From: Albimonas pacifica
GTDB lineage: Bacteria; Pseudomonadota; Alphaproteobacteria; Rhodobacterales; Rhodobacteraceae
Assembly: GCF_900113695.1 (NCBI RefSeq)
Contig: NZ_FOQH01000008.1
Location: 62,001-126,000, forward strand
Length of the DNA stretch: 64,000 nt
Reading direction: 5' to 3'
Shown: positions 60,447 through 64,000 of the stretch, in pieces
Layout of the letters: the number at the start of each line of letters is the position of its first letter
How positions within the stretch are numbered: the first letter of the stretch is position 1
Position numbers and translations under genes: made by a program
Notes under the pieces: model-generated
The model's input: the letters and a program-made list of their open reading frames with translations, nothing else
Database searches by the model: none
What the model was told of the DNA's origin: nothing

Positions 60447-61631
60447 ATGTTCGGACGCAAGACCTGGATGGCCGCTGCGGCGGCCGCTGCGATGATCGCC
60501 GGACCGGCGGTGGCGCAGGACGCCATCAAGATCGGCAACACCATGCCGTACTCGGGCCCGGCCTCGGCCTACGGCACGATCGGCAAGACGATCGAGGCCT
60601 ATATCAACAAGATCAACGCCGAGGGCGGCGTGCACGGCCGGCAGATCGAGTGGATCAGCTACGATGACGGCTACTCGCCCCCCAAGACGGTGGAGCAGGT
60701 CCGCCGCCTGGTCGAGCAGGACGAGGTGGACATCCTCTTCGCCACGCTCGGCACGCCCACCAACACCGCGATCCACAAGTACGTGAACGCGAAGAAGGTG
60801 CCCCACCTGTTCGTCTCGACCGGCGCGTCCAAGTGGAACGACCCGTCGAACTTCCCGATGACCACCGGCTGGCAGCCCAACTACCCCACCGAGGGCGCGA
60901 TCTACGCCAAGTACATCATGGAGAACATCGAGGATCCCAAGATCGCGATCCTCTACCAGAACGATGACTACGGCAAAGACTACCTGCACGGCATGAAGAT
61001 GGGTCTCGGCGACAAGGCCGACAGCCTGATCGTGGCCGAGACCCCCTACGAGGTCGCCCAGCCCACCGTGGACTCCGAGGTCATCTCGCTGAAGTCGACG
61101 GGCGCCAACGTGTTCTTCATCGTGGCCACGCCCAAGTTCGCCGCGCAGGCGATCAAGAAGTCCGACGAGATCGGCTGGGAGGCGACCCGCTTCCTCAACA
61201 ACGTCTCGGTCTCGGTCGGCGGCGTGCTGCAGCCGGCGGGGCTGGAGGCCTCCAAGGGCCTGATCTCGGCGGGCTACATGAAGGAGTCGACCGACCCGCA
61301 GTGGGCCGACGACGCCGAGATGGCCGAGTGGCGCAAGTTCATGGACGAGTACTACCCCGACGGCGACCAGACGTCCTCGTTCACCACCTTCGGCTACGCC
61401 ATCGCCATCACCCTGCAGGAAGCGCTCGAGAAGGCCGGTCCCGACGCGGGCCCGGAGGAGATCCTGGCCGCGGCGACCTCGCTCGACGTGCGGGTTCCGA
61501 TCCTGCTGCCCGGCATCCAGATCAAGACCTCGGAGACCGACTTCGCCCCGATCGAGGCGATGCAGCTGATGCGCTTCAACGGCGAGAGCTGGGAGTTCTT
61601 CGGCGAGGTCATCCACGCCGAGTCGAGCTGA
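60447..61631 (+). CDS. HAAT periplasmic binding protein, tandem paralogue 2
   Basis: The 394-residue protein has signal peptide MFGRKTWMAAAAAAAMIAGPAVAQ and a mature start DAIKIGNTMPYSGPASAYGTIGKTIEAYI. It is very close to paralogue 3 in the middle (GRQIEWISYDDGYSPPKTVEQ, LGTPTNTAIHKYVNAKKVPHLFVS, LYQNDDYGKDYL). A GGGAGG site precedes the ATG. The tandem set may widen the ligand range of one membrane complex. Confidence 0.92.
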   Translation: MFGRKTWMAAAAAAAMIAGPAVAQDAIKIGNTMPYSGPASAYGTIGKTIEAYINKINAEGGVHGRQIEWISYDDGYSPPKTVEQVRRLVEQDEVDILFATLGTPTNTAIHKYVNAKKVPHLFVSTGASKWNDPSNFPMTTGWQPNYPTEGAIYAKYIMENIEDPKIAILYQNDDYGKDYLHGMKMGLGDKADSLIVAETPYEVAQPTVDSEVISLKSTGANVFFIVATPKFAAQAIKKSDEIGWEATRFLNNVSVSVGGVLQPAGLEASKGLISAGYMKESTDPQWADDAEMAEWRKFMDEYYPDGDQTSSFTTFGYAIAITLQEALEKAGPDAGPEEILAAATSLDVRVPILLPGIQIKTSETDFAPIEAMQLMRFNGESWEFFGEVIHAESS

Positions 61632-61703
61632 ACCGACATCCTCTCGGCCGCCGCCTGCGGGCGGCGGCCGACCCGCGCCCCCCGCGAGGGGGGATCTGCA
61701 CAT

Positions 61704-61739
61704 CGGGGCCCGATCCGCACCGCGCCGGATCGGGCCCCG
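61704..61739 (+). terminator. Hairpin after binding-protein paralogue 2
   Basis: CGGGGCCCGATCCG (61704-61717) and CGGATCGGGCCCCG (61726-61739) form a perfect 14-bp stem with an 8-base loop. It is the homologue of 60334-60368, with a compensated base-pair change. Confidence 0.6.
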
Positions 61740-61760
61740 TGGCGTCTGGGGCCCCGGAAA

Positions 61761-61782
61761 CTAAGGGGCGCGAACCCTAAGG
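61761..61782 (+). repeat. CTAAGG direct repeat upstream of binding-protein paralogue 3
   Basis: CTAAGG at 61761-61766 and CCCTAAGG at 61775-61782 have a 16-base period, 36 bases before the ATG, as upstream of paralogue 2. The bases between the two copies differ, so the hexamers are the conserved part. Confidence 0.55.
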
Positions 61783-61817
61783 CGACCCATGGATCGGCGC
61801 GGACGGGAGGAAACGAG

Positions 61818-63014
61818 ATGCTGAACAGACGCACACTGCTGGGCGCCGGGGCCGCGGCCCTTGCCGCCGCGGGGATCCCCGCCGCCGCGCTCGCCGCCGA
61901 CGACGTCATCAAGGTCGGCAACACCATGGCCTACTCGGGCCCGGCCTCGGCCTACGGCCAGATCGGCTCGACCATCGGCGCCTATATCGAGATGGTGAAC
62001 GCCCAGGGCGGCGTGAACGGGCGCAAGATCGAGTGGATCAGCTACGACGACGGCTACTCGCCGCCCAAGACCGTCGAGCAGATCCGCCGCCTGGTCGAGC
62101 AGGACGAGGTCGACCTGCTGCACGCGACGCTGGGCACGCCGACCAACACCGCGATCCACAAATACGTCAACGCCAAGAAGGTCCCGCACCTGTTCGTGGC
62201 GACCGGCGCCTCGAAGTGGAACGATCCCGAGAACTTCCCCTGGACCTCGGGCTGGCAGCCCAACTATCCGACCGAGGGGGCGATCTACGCCCAGTGGATC
62301 CTCGCCAACATCGAGAACCCCAAGATCGCCGTGCTCTACCAGAACGACGATTACGGGAAGGACTACCTCACCGGCCTGAAGCGCGGGCTGGCGGGGCGCG
62401 AGGACGTCATCGTCGCCGAGGCGCCCTACGAGGTGGCCCAGCCGACGGTGGACTCGGAAGTCATCAACCTCAAGGCCTCGGGCGCCAACGTGTTCTTCAT
62501 CGTGGCCACCCCGAAGTTCGCCGCCCAGGCGATCAAGAAGTCGGCCGAGATCGGCTGGGAGGCCGAGCGCTTCCTCAACAACGTCTCGATCTCCGTCGGC
62601 TCGGTGCTGCAGCCCGCGGGGCTGGAGGCCTCGAAGGGCCTGATCTCGGCGGGCTACCTGATGGAGGTGGACGACCCCCAGTGGGCCGACCACGAAGAGG
62701 TCGCCGAGTGGCGCAGGTTCATGAACGAATGGTATCCCGCGGGGGACCAGACCTCGTCCTTCACCGTCTACGGCTACGCCTCGGCCTACACGCTGGTCGA
62801 GACGCTCAAGCGCTGCGGGGACGACTTCAGCCGGGAGAACATCGTCAGGCAGGCGGCCTCGCTGAAGGGGCTGCGCGCGCCGCTGCTGCTGCCGGGGATC
62901 ACCATCAACACCTCCGCGACCGACCACGCGCCCATCGAGGCGATGCAGCTGATGCGCTTCAACGGCGAGAGCTGGGAGCGGTTCGGCGAGGTGGTGCACG
63001 CCGAGTCCTCCTGA
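61818..63014 (+). CDS. HAAT periplasmic binding protein, tandem paralogue 3
   Basis: The 398-residue protein has a signal of twin-arginine type (NRRTLLGAGAAALAAAG), unlike paralogue 2. The mature start is DDVIKVGNTMAYSGPASAYGQIGSTIGAYIEMVN. Differences from the others cluster in the second lobe (VDDPQWADHEEVAEWRRFMNEWYPAG, LKRCGDDFSRENIVRQAAS), which may change ligand choice. It ends VVHAESS like its relatives. GGGAGG precedes the ATG. Confidence 0.92.
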   Translation: MLNRRTLLGAGAAALAAAGIPAAALAADDVIKVGNTMAYSGPASAYGQIGSTIGAYIEMVNAQGGVNGRKIEWISYDDGYSPPKTVEQIRRLVEQDEVDLLHATLGTPTNTAIHKYVNAKKVPHLFVATGASKWNDPENFPWTSGWQPNYPTEGAIYAQWILANIENPKIAVLYQNDDYGKDYLTGLKRGLAGREDVIVAEAPYEVAQPTVDSEVINLKASGANVFFIVATPKFAAQAIKKSAEIGWEAERFLNNVSISVGSVLQPAGLEASKGLISAGYLMEVDDPQWADHEEVAEWRRFMNEWYPAGDQTSSFTVYGYASAYTLVETLKRCGDDFSRENIVRQAASLKGLRAPLLLPGITINTSATDHAPIEAMQLMRFNGESWERFGEVVHAESS

Positions 63015-63032
63015 TCCCGGCCCCGAAACCTG

Positions 63033-63059
63033 CGGCCGCCCCGTCCCGAGGGGCGGCCG
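63033..63059 (+). terminator. Hairpin ending the second importer cluster
   Basis: CGGCCGCCCC (63033-63042) and GGGGCGGCCG (63050-63059) form a perfect 10-bp stem with a 7-base loop, 18 bases after the stop of paralogue 3. No long T-run. Confidence 0.55.
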
Positions 63060-63155
63060 TGTCGCAGGGCGCGCCCGCAAATCGGCGGAATTCGGCCTAG
63101 GCCCCGCCGGATACGACTCCACATTCGTAGAGAGCCGATCCACGGGAGCCCCCAT

Positions 63156-64000
63156 ATGTCCGCCGTCCCCGCCACCGCGACCGACGCGACCGACGCCGAC
63201 GCCCCGCCGCGCGAGCGGGCCGACGAGACCTGCGTGATCCTCAACGCCGGCTCCGGCAAGCGCCGCGCCGAGGCGCTGGCGGCGAGCCTGGAGCGCGAGT
63301 TCGCCCGCCACGGCCTCGCCGCGCGCCTGCGCCTGATCCGCAAGGGCTCGCAGCTCGAGGCCGCCGCGCGCCAGGCCGCCGACGAGGGCTTCGGCACCGT
63401 CGTCGCCGGCGGCGGCGACGGCACCATCAACGCGGTCGCGGGGGCCATCGCCGGCTCCGGCGCGCGGCTGGGGGTGATCCCGCTGGGCACGTTCAACTAC
63501 GTGGCCCGCAGCCTCGGGCTGCCCGAGACGCCCGAGGAGGCGGTCGAGGTGCTGGCGACGGGCGCGCCCCGGCCGCTGCCGCTGGGCGAGGTCAACGGGC
63601 GGGTGTTCCTCAACAACGCCAGCCTCGGCGCCTACGCCAAGATCCTGGAGACGCGCGAGAGCGTCTATCACCGCTTCGGCCGCAGCCGCGTCGCCGCCCA
63701 CTGGTCGGTGGTCACCGCGCTGGCCGAGTTCCGCGCGCCGCTGAACGCCAAGGTGACGGTGGACGGCGAGGTGACGCGGGTGCGCACCCCGCTCGCCTTC
63801 GTCGCCAACAACGCCTTCCAGCTCGAGCAGTTCGACTTCTTCGAGGCGGCCGAGCGGGTGCGGGGCGGCGAATTCGCCCTGTTCCTCGCCCCCGACGGCG
63901 AGCCCTTCGACCTGATCCGCTTCGCCGCCGCCCTGGGGCTGAAGACGCTGAAGCCGGGCCGGGACTTCGAGATGCTCTACGGCAAGGACATCCTGGTCGA
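63156..64000 (+). CDS. Diacylglycerol kinase family lipid kinase, C-terminal part missing
   Basis: About 281 residues are visible and the frame is open at the window edge. After a polar Ala/Asp/Thr-rich N-terminus the catalytic domain starts CVILNAGSGKRRAEAL. It shows the kinase nucleotide motif VVAGGGDGTINAVAGAI and the following LGVIPLGTFNYVARSLGLPETPEEA. It then continues with the beta-rich C-terminal domain (LGEVNGRVFLNNASLGAYAKI). It phosphorylates diacylglycerol or a related lipid. The ATG at 63156 is preceded by GGGAG. Confidence 0.92.
   Translation, partial: MSAVPATATDATDADAPPRERADETCVILNAGSGKRRAEALAASLEREFARHGLAARLRLIRKGSQLEAAARQAADEGFGTVVAGGGDGTINAVAGAIAGSGARLGVIPLGTFNYVARSLGLPETPEEAVEVLATGAPRPLPLGEVNGRVFLNNASLGAYAKILETRESVYHRFGRSRVAAHWSVVTALAEFRAPLNAKVTVDGEVTRVRTPLAFVANNAFQLEQFDFFEAAERVRGGEFALFLAPDGEPFDLIRFAAALGLKTLKPGRDFEMLYGKDILV

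Overview
The window is a GC-rich (clearly above 65%) chromosomal segment from an alphaproteobacterium, most likely Rhodobacterales (Paracoccaceae/Roseobacter relatives). The evidence is the rpmF-plsX-fabH // ihfA-merR block, a VPLPA-type C-terminal sorting signal, two branched-chain-amino-acid-type (HAAT) ABC importers, and dense operons with 4-base ATGA/GTGA overlaps. No rRNA, tRNA, CRISPR, integrase or transposase was seen. The genus cannot be fixed from sequence alone.

Region 1 (1-19.2 kb) is a catabolic island. A minus-strand operon (FMN/Fe-S Old-Yellow-Enzyme type reductase, NAD-dependent epimerase, then after a short gap the start of an aconitase/LeuC-type dehydratase) diverges from a GntR/UTRA regulator. 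A long plus-strand operon follows: periplasmic binding protein, two permeases, two ATPases, an isocitrate-lyase/PEP-mutase-type lyase, hydantoinase/oxoprolinase subunits B and A, an isochorismatase-fold hydrolase lacking the usual catalytic Cys, and a fumarate-reductase-like flavoprotein. Next come tcuA-tcuB (tricarballylate oxidation to cis-aconitate) and a divergent GntR/FCD regulator with a palindrome between them. The set suggests uptake of an unknown, probably N-containing cyclic compound and its conversion to small di- or tricarboxylates.

Region 2 (19.4-39 kb) is housekeeping: merR-like gene, ihfA, fabH, plsX, rpmF, a small secreted protein, valS, then dprA, plsY, a dihydroorotase-like gene lacking key metal ligands, a PH-like membrane protein and pyrB in one minus-strand cluster. 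A GST, a sulfotransferase, a methyltransferase, wrbA and mfd follow.

Region 3 (39-54.9 kb) is mixed accessory DNA: a DsbA/FrnE-like protein, a class-I glutamine amidotransferase, a patatin-like lipase, an OafA-type acyltransferase with SGNH domain, 3-hydroxybutyrate dehydrogenase, a putative small RNA, an orphan peptide-type binding protein, a HIT protein, a carboxymuconolactone-decarboxylase-like protein, an M8-like secreted metallopeptidase with VPLPA tail, a periplasmic cyclic-nucleotide phosphodiesterase, an acyl-CoA dehydrogenase and a TetR regulator. Two inverted copies of a ~290-bp repeat with a large palindromic core lie at 39.2-39.5 and 47.9-48.1 kb. Base changes in the core stem are compensated between the copies.

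Region 4 (54.9-63.1 kb) is a second HAAT importer: a 38-codon upstream ORF, livG, livF, livH, livM, then three tandem paralogous binding proteins. The gaps between the paralogues carry matching hairpins and a CTAAGG direct repeat. The window ends inside a diacylglycerol-kinase-family gene.
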